Shown here: positions 19,696 to 28,936 of the stretch, piece after piece | How positions within the stretch are numbered: the stretch's first letter is position 1 | How the letters are laid out: every line of letters starts with the position of its first letter | From: DATFMP01 sp035266845 | GTDB taxonomy: Bacteria > SAR324 > JACQKK01 | Reading direction: 5' to 3' | Length of the DNA: 64,000 bases | Assembly (NCBI GenBank): GCA_035266845.1 | Contig: DATFMP010000075.1 | Location: 17,938-81,937 of the forward strand | Notes under the pieces: model-generated | Told to the model about the DNA's origin: nothing | Database searches by the model: none | Seen by the model: only the letters and a program-made list of their open reading frames with translations | Made by a program: the position numbers and the translations under genes

Positions 19696-20067
19696 TCAGT
19701 CCGCCTCGACCAGGCGGCGCGGGTTCTTGCGCGGGGCGGTCTTGCGCTCGATCTTGGGAATGTGGGGGGCCGGCGACTCGTCAGGGTAGGGCGGGCGCAT
19801 GAAGCTGCCCGCGCGGCGCTCGCGCTCGGCCTCCACCAGGGGCGCGAAGCGGCGCGCATCGCGCACGGCCGCCAGCGCGGGCGGCCGCAGGGGTGGCACC
19901 GCCACCGGCCCCGCAGCCTCCGCGTCGCGGCCGGCCTGGGCCGCGGCCCGGCTCATGCGCACGGGATCCATGCCGCCCCAGCGCTGGTAGGCGGGCCAGG
20001 GCAGCCAGCCGCGTGCGCGACGCAGCCGCTCGAGCAGCCGTTCCACCTGGTAGCTGGAATAGATCAT
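19696..20067 (-). CDS. Hypothetical basic protein at the end of the flgN-like cluster
   Basis: The 123-residue product begins MIYSSYQVERLLERLRRARGW. It is Arg/Pro/Ala-rich, with a central DARRFAPLVEAERERRAGSFMRPPYPDESPAPHIPKIERK and no membrane segment. A clean AAGGAG lies eight bases before the ATG at 20067. It follows two other small genes on the same strand downstream of mnmE. I do not recognise the family; context suggests a flagellar accessory (inference). Confidence 0.6.
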   Translation of the reverse strand: MIYSSYQVERLLERLRRARGWLPWPAYQRWGGMDPVRMSRAAAQAGRDAEAAGPVAVPPLRPPALAAVRDARRFAPLVEAERERRAGSFMRPPYPDESPAPHIPKIERKTAPRKNPRRLVEAD

Positions 20068-20096
20068 CGCTGAGGCTCCTTGCTCGCTCGCGGCGT

Positions 20097-20327
20097 TCAG
20101 ACCTTGATGTCCTTGTAGCGCCCGGTGCGCACGCGGCCTGTAGCGGCTGGCCGCGACTCGGGGCGCGCCGGTTCCACCGGCATCGGCTCGCGCGGCGGGG
20201 CCGGCGGGCGGGGCTTGGGCGGCAGCATGGCCCGCGAGGGCCGGCGCTGCAAGGCCCGCCGCCGCGCGTGCTCGCGCTGGGCGTAGGTTTCGTGTCCGCC
20301 GCTGCGGCTGGTGACTCGGGTTGTCAT
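20097..20327 (-). CDS. Small basic proline-rich protein, hypothetical
   Basis: The 76-residue product has a basic N-terminal half (YAQREHARRRALQRRPSRA) and a proline-rich middle (PPKPRPPAPPREP), and ends RTGRYKDIKV. GGAG precedes the ATG. It is probably disordered. It lies 64 bp after the flgN-like gene and 29 bp before the next small gene. FlgM was considered because of the position and size, but the conserved FlgM C-terminal anti-sigma segment is not visible. Confidence 0.5.
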   Translation of the reverse strand: MTTRVTSRSGGHETYAQREHARRRALQRRPSRAMLPPKPRPPAPPREPMPVEPARPESRPAATGRVRTGRYKDIKV

Positions 20328-20391
20328 CGCATACTCCGGGGCCGGGGAACGGCCGGACGCCGTGGCTCAAGACCGTTCACGGGTTGGCCGT

Positions 20392-20787
20392 TCACTTCTT
20401 GAGGTTCACCGCGCCGCCCTTGGGGCGCGTGCGCTCCAGGTACTGCTTGAGGCGCGTCTCCTGGTCGAAGTCCCGCAGCTCCTGCCGCAGGCGTGCCTGC
20501 TCTTGCTCGATGCGCAGCTCCAGCGTGCGCTCGTTCTCCAGCACGGACTGCACCACCTCCCGCATCTCCTCCACCACCGGGTCGACCTCGACGGGCAGCG
20601 CGGGGTGCAAGTCCAGCGCTTCGTCCAGCAGCCGGATCTCGCCGATAAGCTCGTCCTTGCGCCGCAGCAGGGGCGTCAACCCGTCCAGGTCCACCAGCAG
20701 CAACGAGCGCTGCGTGACGGAGAGCATGTCGCGCAACAGGCTCAGCTTCTGCTCCAGCAGGGTCAGCACCGTCTGGGTTTCGATCAT
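20392..20787 (-). CDS. FlgN-like flagellar export chaperone
   Basis: The 131-residue all-helical protein starts MIETQTVLTLLEQKLSLLRDMLSVTQRSLLLVDLDGLTPLLRRKDELIGEIRLLDEAL. It has the FlgN pattern of a first helix ending in a K/R-D-x-L-I-x-E-I motif and a long charged C-terminal helix rich in Glu/Arg. FlgN carries the hook-filament junction proteins FlgK and FlgL to the export gate. Neither flgK nor flgL is in the window. It starts 24 bp after the mnmE stop and is probably co-transcribed with it. The identification rests on size, pattern and context. Confidence 0.6.
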   Translation of the reverse strand: MIETQTVLTLLEQKLSLLRDMLSVTQRSLLLVDLDGLTPLLRRKDELIGEIRLLDEALDLHPALPVEVDPVVEEMREVVQSVLENERTLELRIEQEQARLRQELRDFDQETRLKQYLERTRPKGGAVNLKK

Positions 20788-20811
20788 CGTGCGCCCGCTC
20801 CATGCCGGGGT

Positions 20812-22194
20812 TCACTTGCCGATGCAGAACTCGGCGAAGATTCGGTTCAGCAGATCGTCCGGCGTGGTGGCGCCCACGATCTCGCCCAGGGCCATCAACA
20901 CGCGCTCCAGGTCCACCGCCAGCAGCTCGTCGCCCAGCCCCCCCTCCAGTGCCGCCAGCGCGCCGCGCACGGCCTCGGCGGCCTGGCGCGCGGCCTGCTC
21001 CTGGCGCAGGTTGGTGAGGAGGGCGTCCTCCAACACGGGCCGCTCGTCCTGCAGCGCCCAGCCGCGGATGGCCGCCTCCAGCTCCGGCAGACCCGCGCCC
21101 GTGAGGGCGGAGAGTCCCAGCCAGGGGCGCCCCTCCAGTCGCCCGACCCAGGCCGGCGACGCGCCATCCAGCTTGTCCCGCTTGTTTACCACCACCAGTG
21201 AGGCCTGGGGCGGGGCCTCGGCCAGCAGCGCTTCGTCGTCCGCGGTGAGGGGCGCCGCGCCGTCCAGCACCAGCAGCACCAGGTCCGCCTGGGCGATGGC
21301 GCGGCGGGCGCGCTGGATGCCCTCGCGCTCCACCACGTCCTCCGTGTGGCGGATGCCGGCGGTATCCACCAGGCGCACCATCAGGCCGCCCACCTCCGCG
21401 GCCTCCTCCAGCGTGTCACGCGTGGTGCCCGGCACCTCCGTCACGATGGCGCGGTTCTCGCGCAGCAGCGCGTTGAGCAGGCTGGACTTGCCCACGTTGG
21501 GGCGGCCCACGATGGCCACGGCCAGCCCCTCGCGCACGATGCGGCCCTGCCCCGCGCGGGCCAGCAGCGCGTCCAGGCGCTCGCGCACGTGCCCCAGGCG
21601 CTCCGTGATCTCACCGCGGTGCGCGAAGACGACGTCCTCCTCCGGGAAGTCGATGCCCGCCGCCACCAGCGCCGCCACCTGCTGCACGTCGCCTTGCAGC
21701 GCGGCGATGGCCTCGTGCAGGCGCCCGCGCAACTGGTTGGCGGAGACCTGCAGGCCCAGCGCGGAGCGCGTCCGCACCAGGTCGCCCACGGCCTCGGCCT
21801 GGGTCAGGTCGATGCGGCCGTGGAGGAACGCGCGCAGGGTGAACTCCCCCGGATGCGCCATGCGCGCCCCACCGCGCGTGGCCAGCTCCAGCACGGTGCG
21901 CAGCACCAGCGTGCCCCCGTGGCCCTGTACCTCCACCACGTCCTCCCGCGTGTAGGAGTGCGGCGCGCGCATCACCACGGCCAGCACCTCGTCCACCGGG
22001 TGACCCTCCGCCATCACCCAGCCGTAGCGCAGCAGGTGCGAGCGGGAGCCGGCCAGCGGCTCGCCGTGCGCGGGCCGGAAGAAGCCGTCCACGATCGCCA
22101 CGGCCCGCGGCCCGCTGAGGCGCACGATGCCCACGCCGCCGACGCCCAGGGGCGTGGCGATGGCCACGATCGTCTCCTCGCTGCGCAGGGCCAT
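20812..22194 (-). CDS. mnmE: tRNA uridine-5-carboxymethylaminomethyl GTPase MnmE
   Basis: The 460-residue protein is a full-length MnmE (TrmE). It has an N-terminal tetrahydrofolate-binding domain starting EETIVAIATPLGVGGVGIVRLSG, a helical domain, a G domain inserted near residue 220 with P-loop GRPNVGKSS, DTAG switch and NKRD, and the C-terminal CIGK, matching the family C-x-GK catalytic Cys. With MnmG it makes the cmnm5 modification of wobble U34. The ATG at 22194 gives the family's usual N-terminus. A housekeeping gene within a flagellar block is unusual but clear. Confidence 0.97.
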   Translation of the reverse strand: MALRSEETIVAIATPLGVGGVGIVRLSGPRAVAIVDGFFRPAHGEPLAGSRSHLLRYGWVMAEGHPVDEVLAVVMRAPHSYTREDVVEVQGHGGTLVLRTVLELATRGGARMAHPGEFTLRAFLHGRIDLTQAEAVGDLVRTRSALGLQVSANQLRGRLHEAIAALQGDVQQVAALVAAGIDFPEEDVVFAHRGEITERLGHVRERLDALLARAGQGRIVREGLAVAIVGRPNVGKSSLLNALLRENRAIVTEVPGTTRDTLEEAAEVGGLMVRLVDTAGIRHTEDVVEREGIQRARRAIAQADLVLLVLDGAAPLTADDEALLAEAPPQASLVVVNKRDKLDGASPAWVGRLEGRPWLGLSALTGAGLPELEAAIRGWALQDERPVLEDALLTNLRQEQAARQAAEAVRGALAALEGGLGDELLAVDLERVLMALGEIVGATTPDDLLNRIFAEFCIGK

Positions 22195-22310
22195 GGGCGT
22201 CGTGTCAAGGTGCGGTCCCACGGCTGCGTGGCCGCGGGCGAGGCCGGTCATATCCAACGCCCCGGTCAGGCCGTGCGGGTCACGCCGCCCTTGCGCGGAC
22301 CGGGCTGCAA

Positions 22311-22748
22311 TCATCGGATATCGTTCTTGAATATGTCCCGATAGCGGGAACCGTACAAGTCGATGACCACGCCCGGGTCCTGATCGCGCATGTTCGAGAC
22401 GACCAGCTTCTGGAAGATCAGGTTCGTCTTGATGAGGTCGATCGCCTGGCGCCGGATGGCCTCGTCGAAGTCGTCGCAGTTGCGCGTGGCCCGCGCCAGC
22501 AGCACGGCATCCTGGCTGGCGTGATACGCATCGGACAGCGCGGAATCGATGCGCTGGCGATAATGCAGCGCCAGCTTGTCCTTGGCCTGCTCGTAGTACG
22601 ACGCAGCCAGCTCCAGCCGCCGCTCGCCGCAGGCATAGGTGGTGTAGCGCTGCGTGGGGGCGCAGCCCGCGATGACGACGCCGACCAGCAACGCGACGGT
22701 GCCCAGCAGGGCGGCCCGTCCGGTGCGATGGGGGTTCGGCTTGTTCAT
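22311..22748 (-). CDS. Outer-membrane-type lipoprotein, hypothetical
   Basis: The 145-residue product has a signal segment (RAALLGTVALLVGVVIAGC) whose VIAGC is a good lipobox, so Cys at about residue 29 would be lipidated. The mature part is helical: YACGERRLELAASYYEQAKDKLALHYRQRIDSALSDAYHASQDAVLLARATRNCDDFDEAIRRQA, ending GVVIDLYGSRYRDIFKNDIR. There is no family match I can name. It lies between flagellin and mnmE, on the same strand. Confidence 0.75.
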   Translation of the reverse strand: MNKPNPHRTGRAALLGTVALLVGVVIAGCAPTQRYTTYACGERRLELAASYYEQAKDKLALHYRQRIDSALSDAYHASQDAVLLARATRNCDDFDEAIRRQAIDLIKTNLIFQKLVVSNMRDQDPGVVIDLYGSRYRDIFKNDIR

Positions 22749-22817
22749 GGTCGTGCTCCTTGGCAATGCAATGGGGCGCTCGTGCGGCCGTGCCGCGGTT
22801 CCTGCTTCCCGGCGCGG

Positions 22818-24299
22818 CTAGGTGAGCAGCTTGATCACCTGTCCGGGCAACTGATTGGCCTCGTGCACGGCGGCGGCCCCGGTCTGCGTGAGCAGCTTGT
22901 TCTTGGTGAACGTCGTCAGCTCCTGTGCCACGTCCACGTCGCGGATGGCCGATTCGGCCGCCATCAGGTTCTCCGCGGTCACGCGCAGGTTGGCGATGTT
23001 GCTCTCCAGCCCGTTGCGCTGGAAGGCGCCCAGCTTGCCGCGCGTCAGCGTGAGCTGGTCGATGGCGCCGTCGATCATCTTGATGCTGTCCTGCGCGCCG
23101 CGCTGGGTGTCCACGCGGATGTCGTTCAGGTTCGCGAAGCCGCTGGGGTTCTCCACGTTCCGCGCCAGAAAGCCGGGCGTCATGTTGGGCAGGGCCACGG
23201 AGATCCGCTGCCCGGGGTTGGGGCCCACCTGGAAGTCCACCGCGTTGTTGGCGACGTTCACGTAGCCCACCTGGCCCGTCTCCGGCTCACGCTCATAGAT
23301 CGGCGCGCCCGTGCGGTCCTGGCCCACCTCCACCCGCGCCCCGGCATAGCGCACCGTCAGGCCGTCCGTGTTCTCGTTGCCGGCCAGCCCGCTCAGGAGC
23401 TGCCCGCGGCCCTGGGCCGCCTCGCCGTCGATGGTGCCCGCGATGTCCTGCCCCGGCACGGCGGCCTGCAGCGTGTTGGCATCCTCGGAGAGCACGCCGG
23501 CCACGGAGCTGCCGCCCTGGAAGGTGTGCTCCGAGCCGTATTGCTGGTGCCGCACGGAGATCGTGTCGTCCGGCGTCAGCTTCAGGTCCAGCGCCAGCCC
23601 CTCATCCGCTGTGGCCCGGCGCAGGCGCCCGAAGAAGCTCTGGGCGGTGTCGCCGGGCTGCCCGGTCACCTGCACCGTGCGCCCGCCCTCGAACAGGGTC
23701 ACGGTGAGGCCGGGCACGTTGTCCTCGTCCAGGCTGGTGTCGCCCTCCAGGTGGGCGCGCGTGGCCACCTGGTCGATCTGCACCGGGTAGCCGGGCACCG
23801 GCGAGCTCCTGGTGCGCACCGTGCCGGAAATCAGCGTCAGGCCAGGGCCGATGGCCTCGCCCGTCACGCTCGCGCTGCCGTCCAGCAGCTTGCGGTTGCC
23901 GAACTGGGTGTTCTGGGCGATGCGGTTGATGGTCTCCAGCGCGTCCTGGATCTCCGCCTGGTTGGCCACCAGGGTGGCGTCGTCGCTGCCGCCCGCGTTG
24001 GCCGCCTGCAGCGCGAGCTGGCGCATGCGGATGAGCAGGTTGTTCGTCTCCGTGAGCGACGCCTCGGTGGTCTGCACCATGGCCGTGGCCAGTTCCGCGT
24101 TCTCGATGGCCTGGTGGATGCCCACGATCTGGCCGCGCATCTGCTCGGAGATGACCAGCCCTGCCGGATTGTCCGCGCCGCGGTTGATCTTGAAGCCCGA
24201 AGACAGCCGCTCCAGCGAATCGGCCAGCTTGCGGTCCGTATCCTGCAGGTGCCGCACGCTGCGCAGGGCAGCGATGTTCGTGTTGATTCGCAGGGTCAT
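22818..24299 (-). CDS. fliC: Flagellin (paralog 1)
   Basis: The 493-residue protein has the flagellin N-terminal D0/D1 region MTLRINTNIAALRSVRHL...LERLSSGFKINRGADNPAGLVISEQM (1-140) and a C-terminal D1/D0 region from about 400 (ENPSGFANLNDIRVDTQRGAQDS to GQVIKLLT). The central part has the module shared by this array: TRSSPVPGYPVQI, VRHQQYGSEHTF and DIAGTIDGEAAQGRGQLLSG. A tail-proximal sequence GAAAVHEANQLPGQV differs from the usual AMLAQANQ. GAGGATGCA precedes the ATG. It is exported through the flagellar type III system and polymerises into the filament. Confidence 0.93.
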   Translation of the reverse strand: MTLRINTNIAALRSVRHLQDTDRKLADSLERLSSGFKINRGADNPAGLVISEQMRGQIVGIHQAIENAELATAMVQTTEASLTETNNLLIRMRQLALQAANAGGSDDATLVANQAEIQDALETINRIAQNTQFGNRKLLDGSASVTGEAIGPGLTLISGTVRTRSSPVPGYPVQIDQVATRAHLEGDTSLDEDNVPGLTVTLFEGGRTVQVTGQPGDTAQSFFGRLRRATADEGLALDLKLTPDDTISVRHQQYGSEHTFQGGSSVAGVLSEDANTLQAAVPGQDIAGTIDGEAAQGRGQLLSGLAGNENTDGLTVRYAGARVEVGQDRTGAPIYEREPETGQVGYVNVANNAVDFQVGPNPGQRISVALPNMTPGFLARNVENPSGFANLNDIRVDTQRGAQDSIKMIDGAIDQLTLTRGKLGAFQRNGLESNIANLRVTAENLMAAESAIRDVDVAQELTTFTKNKLLTQTGAAAVHEANQLPGQVIKLLT

Positions 24300-24591
24300 T
24301 GCATCCTCATCCAAAGCTTGTGTGTGGCCGATCCTTCCGCCCGAGCCCCACACCGCGGGGCTCCGCACGTCCAGGTGCGGCCCGGGGCTCGATCCCCGGG
24401 AGCGTGGCCGCGATCCGGCGGACACGCGGTTGGTCGTCGGCAGTTCCACGGCCCCGATCGTCGGGCGCCGCGGTCCTGTGCCTCCTGCATCCCGCTTCGC
24501 TGCGTGCGGCACGCCGCCCTATCGGGAAGCCCGCCGCCCTCGGGCAGCCCCTCCCGGCCGCCCGTGCTGCGCCTGCATCGCCCGATGCCGC

Positions 24592-26097
24592 TCAGTTCCA
24601 GCGCGGCCCGGGGTGCGTCGTCTCGTCGTCGTCCAGCAGCTCCAGCAGGGAGCCCTGGGGCGGATGGGCCTGCGCGCTCAGCGCCGTGCGCGCCTCCCGC
24701 ACGATGGCCAGGCTGAGCGCCTGCACGGCGTGCAGGGCCGCGTCCGGTGCGTGGAGATCCGGCACGGAGGCGGCCACGTTCTGCGACTGCACCCGCAGCC
24801 GCCCCAGCGCCTCGGTCAGCGTGCCGTGCGCCAGCTTGCGCAACGCCTCCAGTCCGGTCTCCACCTCCGCGCGCGCCTGCGCCACCATCAGCAGCGCATC
24901 GCGCAGCGCCACGCTGCCGGTCACCCGCACGTCCGCCAGCGCCGCGAAGCCACTGGCATTGGCCACGCCGCGGGCCAGGTGCTGCGGCCGCACGGAATCG
25001 AGGCGCAGGTTGATCTGCTCGGCCGGCGCCCCGCCCAGGCGGAACACCAGGGCCTGCTGCGCCACCACCACGCGCCCGGCGAACACGCGCGGCTTCAGCA
25101 CGGAGGGCCGGCTGTGCCGCAGACGGCCCGTGGCGCCCGTGAAGGGCAGCCCCGTGTAGCGCACCACCAGCCCATCGGTGGTTGGATTGCCGAAGCACCC
25201 CGTCAGGGTCTGTCCATCGCCCCACGCCGGCTCTCCATTCATCGTACCGGCGATGTCGCGGCCGTTGGAAACGACCCGCGGGGCGCCCTGTGGCGTGGAG
25301 AGCACGCCGGGCAGCGAGCTGCCCACGGCGAAGCGGTACGCCGAACCGAACAGCCGGTGCTGCACCAGCAGCCGCCCGTCGCCCGTTGCCTCCACGGCCA
25401 GCGCCAGGCCGGCCTCCCGCGCGGCGGCCTGCAGCGCCGCCGCCACGTCGCGCGGGGTCTGCCCGCGCTGCGTGACCAGCCGCGCGGCCCGGCCGCCCTC
25501 GCGCAGGGAGAGCCGCACGCCCTCCGCGATGCGATCCACGGTGAGCGCCCGCTCGCCCAGCACGGTGGCCCGCACGGGTTCCTCGCTCAGCAGCACCTCG
25601 TAGCCGTGCGGTGGCGAGCTGCGGGTGTGCGGCCCCGCGCCCACGAACTCCAGGCCGTCGCCCACGGCCACCCCCGAGCAGCCCAGGCTGCCGTCCAGCA
25701 GGCGCCGGGGGCCGAAGCACGTCGTCTCGGCCACCTCCTCCAGTACCGCGAGGGCTTCGGCCACCCAGGCCTGCGGCTTCTGCTCGGGCAGCGGTGCCGC
25801 GCCCCGGGCCACGGCACGCAACCGGGCCTCCAACGAGGCGAGCTGCTCCGTCACCCGCACCAGGCCCTGCTCCGCGCCCGTGGCGATGGCCAGCGCGTCC
25901 TCCGCCTGCTGCACGGCGCCGTTGAGCGCCGCGAACTCCGCGCGGAGCTGCTCCGAGGCGCGGTGGCGCCGCTCCACGTGATCCGCCTGGTGGCGCGGCG
26001 GCGATTCGTGCTGGTCCTGGCCGCGCTGCTGGCGTTCGCCGAGCAGCCGCCGGTCGGCCAGCGGGCCTTGCCCCAACCCGTTGATTCTCAGTGCCAT
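24592..26097 (-). CDS. Divergent flagellin-like protein with degenerate terminal domains
   Basis: The 501-residue product opens MALRING, as in flagellins, but then loses the D0/D1 consensus (GQGPLADRRLLGERQQRGQDQHE). From about residue 130 it regains the array's central module: RRLLDGSLGCSGVAVGDGLEF, TRSSPPHGYEVLL, VQHRLFGSAYRF, DIAGTMNGEPAWGDGQTLTG and DGLVVRYTG. The C-terminal region is helical but lacks the AMLAQAN-x-x-P sequence and ends in an Asp-rich tail (LLDDDETTHPGPRWN). Such a protein may be unable to polymerise normally. It could cap, regulate or decorate the filament, or be decaying. Confidence 0.85.
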   Translation of the reverse strand: MALRINGLGQGPLADRRLLGERQQRGQDQHESPPRHQADHVERRHRASEQLRAEFAALNGAVQQAEDALAIATGAEQGLVRVTEQLASLEARLRAVARGAAPLPEQKPQAWVAEALAVLEEVAETTCFGPRRLLDGSLGCSGVAVGDGLEFVGAGPHTRSSPPHGYEVLLSEEPVRATVLGERALTVDRIAEGVRLSLREGGRAARLVTQRGQTPRDVAAALQAAAREAGLALAVEATGDGRLLVQHRLFGSAYRFAVGSSLPGVLSTPQGAPRVVSNGRDIAGTMNGEPAWGDGQTLTGCFGNPTTDGLVVRYTGLPFTGATGRLRHSRPSVLKPRVFAGRVVVAQQALVFRLGGAPAEQINLRLDSVRPQHLARGVANASGFAALADVRVTGSVALRDALLMVAQARAEVETGLEALRKLAHGTLTEALGRLRVQSQNVAASVPDLHAPDAALHAVQALSLAIVREARTALSAQAHPPQGSLLELLDDDETTHPGPRWN

Positions 26098-26199
26098 GGT
26101 CGCTTCCTCCCTGGGTCATGCGCCGTCCCTGGCGGTCTATACGGCTATACGGTCGAACTGCGTCCTGTTGCGCGCCCAGTGCTCCGTCGGGCATCGCTT

Positions 26200-26362
26200 T
26201 TCGGGTTTGCGGAGGAGGAAGGCGCTGCCTCCCTCCTCCTCACCTCCTCCCTCCCGCAGGGGCTACCGGCCCCTGCACCCCACTTTCAGATCAATCATTG
26301 GCGCGGCTGCAATCCAGCCGCGCCGATCCATCAGGGGGGCGCGGGGGGACTGGTTCCCCCGC
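26200..26362. repeat. Inverted copy of the 5.5-kb element plus a hairpin downstream of flagellin 2
   Basis: Bases 26200-26280 match the reverse complement of 5520-5600 over ~80 bases, with the gcaggggct/agcccctgc-type palindrome and the polypurine/polypyrimidine run. Next comes a ggcgcggctg/cagccgcgcc palindrome near 26299. A 7-bp stem GCGGGGG/CCCCCGC (26341-26347 with 26356-26362) ends 23 bp from the flagellin stop on the minus strand and is a candidate terminator for it. Confidence 0.7.
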
Positions 26363-26385
26363 AGCCGTTGTTTCTCACAGCCCTT

Positions 26386-27837
26386 CTAGTCGAGCAGCTT
26401 CAGCACGGTGCGCGGAAGCTGGATGGCCTGTGCCAGCATGGCCGTGGACGACTCCACCATGATCTTGTCGCGGGTGAACTCCGCGATCTCCGACGCGAAG
26501 TCCACGTCGCGAATGGTGGATTCCGCGCTGATCAGGTTCTCGGCCGTGATGCGGAGCTGCGCCAGGTTGGTCTCCAGCGTGTTCTTCTGGAAGGCCCCCA
26601 GCTCGGCCCGCGTGCGGGTCACCTCATTCACGGCCTGGTCCACGAGGCGCTGGGTGTCCTGCGCCTTCTGCGGCGTGAGCACGTTCACGTCGCGCAGGCT
26701 TTTGAAGGCGCTCTTGTTGATGACGCCGCGGCCCATCGTGCGGGTGTTGGTGCTGTTGAGCGACACGGAGACCGTCTGGCCCACGTTGCCGCCCACCTGG
26801 AACACCAGCGAGTTCTGGAACACGGCCACGCGCCCGGCGGATTCCGCGCTGTCGCTGGAATCCGCGTCCGTGAGCACGTTGCCCTGGTAACGCACCTGCA
26901 GGCCCTCCACGGGCGTGCCTTCGCCCCCCGTGAGGATCTGCCCGCGGCCGAAGGCCACGTAGCCGCCGATAGTGCCCTGGATATCCTGGCCGGGCGTGGC
27001 CAGCTCCAGCTTGCCGCCCTCGGCGGAGAGCACGCCGGGCGTGCTGGAAGCGACCGAGAAGTTGTGCTCGCTGCCGTACTTGTTGTGCTGCAGCATGAGC
27101 TTGCCGTCCTCCACCCGCAGGTCGACGTCCAGCCCGATCTTCTCGATCTCGCCGCGCAGCTTGCCGATGGTCTGGCTCACCGTATCGCCCGGCGTGGCCT
27201 TGAACGAGACGGTGCGGCCGCCCTCGGCGATGGTCAGCTCCTCGCCCTGGTTGATGAGGTCCTGCGTCAGCGCCGTGCTGCCCTCCACGTGGGCGCGGCT
27301 GCCCAGGCGCTGCACGCGCACGTTGTAGCCCTCCACGGGCGAGGACTGCGTGTGCGGGCTGGCGCCCACGTACTCCAGCCCCTTGCCGTTGGCCACGCCG
27401 TTGGCGCCCTGACTGCCGTCCAGCAGGCGCTTCTGGCCGAACTGCGTGTTGAAGGTCATGCGGTCGATGGTGTCCAGTGCGTTGTTGATCTCGAACTGGT
27501 CGGCCTGCAGCATGACCTCGTCATTGGCCCCCTCGTTGGCGGCGTGTACGGCGAGCTGGCGGATCTTGATGAGCAGGCCGCTGATCTCGTTGAGCGCGCC
27601 CTCGGACGTCTGCACCATCCCGACGGCCGTCTCCGAGTTGTCGATGGCCTGCTTGACCCCGGAAATCTGGGCCCGCATCTGCTCGGAGATGATGAGCGCC
27701 GCCGCGCCGTCGGATGCCCGGTTCACCTTGGAGCCGGAGGACAGCTTCTCCAGGGCCTTGAGCATCCGGTCCTGGTTCTCAATCAGGTTGCGATTCGTAT
27801 TGATCGCCGCCGGATTGCTGTTGATTCGCAAAGGCAT
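26386..27837 (-). CDS. fliC: Flagellin (paralog 2)
   Basis: The 483-residue flagellin begins MPLRINSNPAAINTNRNLIENQDRMLKALEKLSSG and ends ESSTAMLAQAIQLPRTVLKLLD. Both D0/D1 ends follow the family pattern. The central module (~140-330) has TQSSPVEGYNVRV, ELTIAEGGRTVSF, LQHNKYGSEHNF, DIQGTIGGYVAFGRGQILTG and VEGLQVRYQG. AAGGAGG lies five bases before the ATG. Downstream is the 26.2-26.36 kb repeat/hairpin; upstream is a 1.1-kb non-coding island. It probably forms part of a mixed filament. Confidence 0.94.
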   Translation of the reverse strand: MPLRINSNPAAINTNRNLIENQDRMLKALEKLSSGSKVNRASDGAAALIISEQMRAQISGVKQAIDNSETAVGMVQTSEGALNEISGLLIKIRQLAVHAANEGANDEVMLQADQFEINNALDTIDRMTFNTQFGQKRLLDGSQGANGVANGKGLEYVGASPHTQSSPVEGYNVRVQRLGSRAHVEGSTALTQDLINQGEELTIAEGGRTVSFKATPGDTVSQTIGKLRGEIEKIGLDVDLRVEDGKLMLQHNKYGSEHNFSVASSTPGVLSAEGGKLELATPGQDIQGTIGGYVAFGRGQILTGGEGTPVEGLQVRYQGNVLTDADSSDSAESAGRVAVFQNSLVFQVGGNVGQTVSVSLNSTNTRTMGRGVINKSAFKSLRDVNVLTPQKAQDTQRLVDQAVNEVTRTRAELGAFQKNTLETNLAQLRITAENLISAESTIRDVDFASEIAEFTRDKIMVESSTAMLAQAIQLPRTVLKLLD

Positions 27838-28936
27838 GGACGACCTCCTTGGTATCGTCGCGTGCAGCGCCCTTCCAAGACGTGGCACGATTCCCTGGGG
27901 CCCTAGCGCCCCGACCGCACCGGCATTTGCGCCAGCGGGCCCCACCACGGGCGCGACACAGCACGCCCGTTCGTGCAACCGATCCTCCCATCGGCCGCTG
28001 CCGCGAGGGCGCGGGGGGCGCGGACTGCCGCCCGATCCCTGCGCTCCCGCCCAATCGCCTGGCCCCCGGCACCCCCTGACGCAGGGCGGACGGGGACACC
28101 CATCCCTGGCGCGGAGCCCGCCCGGCTGGAGTCCCCCCTGCCTCCACCCCACTGGGAGGGGAAGCGCGGACGACGCCCCGGCACCGGACACGGAGGGCGT
28201 ACCCCCGCACCCGTCGGGTCCCACGCATCGGTCGCGGCGGCCCCCGCGGCGCCTCGGCGCCGATGGGCACACCACCGCACGATTCGGTCCCGGCCGTTGC
28301 GCGCAGCCCTGCGGCTGCACCCCGGCCGATCCGGGCCGGCCCACGGACGCACTGCTGCGCCCGCATGGCCACCCGGACTGCTGCCCGGTGCGGCGCGCTC
28401 CCGGGTACACCACCGCACCCGAAGCGCCCGCTGTCTCTGGCGGGGCAGGCCCTCGCCCTCCGCCCGTGCACCGCGCCCCGGCCTGGCCGGGTGTGGGTGC
28501 GCACCGCGAAGGAGCGGCGTGCGCTGCCGCCGTCGCACTGCGGAGGGCCGGAGCACTCAGCTCCGGCCGCCTGCACTGCGGCCACGGATGGCTGCCTTGG
28601 CACTGCACGCGCGCCCGGCGGGGAAAAGACCTCCCGCGGGCAGCCGGTGCGGCCGCCAACCGCACCGGCTCCCGCGCGGGAGATTACCGGGTTTGCGTCT
28701 ACCGACTGCCCGGGCGCTGCGGACGCCCGGGCAGCCTCCAGGCCACGGTGATGCCGGCCGTATGACGGCTTTGTGGGCCGCCGCGCTTCAAGCGCGCTTG
28801 GCCGGCGTCATCGCACCGGGGAACGGCGGAGGCACCCCGCGTGGGGGAATCCGCCGCTCGCCGCTGCGGTCCCGCGCCGCGACCGCCCGCACCCGCGACT
28901 GCGGGGCGGACGAACCGCGGCGGGGGGCAGGCGGGC
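27838..28936. other. Non-coding island 1 between flagellins
   Basis: These 1.1 kb contain no open frame with protein-like composition. Recurrent short motifs are present: acaccaccgcac at 28267 and 28407, and a 26-bp unit at 28345-28370 that recurs with two changes at 31349-31374. Palindromes such as gcggcgcctcggcgccg (28247) are frequent. Only the first few dozen bases, including AAGGAGG for the downstream flagellin, have an obvious role. Confidence 0.7.

Noticed and set aside
20097..20327. FlgM anti-sigma factor
   Set aside because: Size and position fit, but the C-terminal sigma-28-binding helix pattern of FlgM is not visible; the protein is basic and proline-rich instead.
23812..27906. 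A 1364-codon open frame on the plus strand across three flagellin-family genes
   Set aside because: It is antisense to clearly conserved flagellin coding sequence. The translation is Arg/Ser/Ala-rich with no domain, as expected from high-GC codon bias leaving the opposite strand open.
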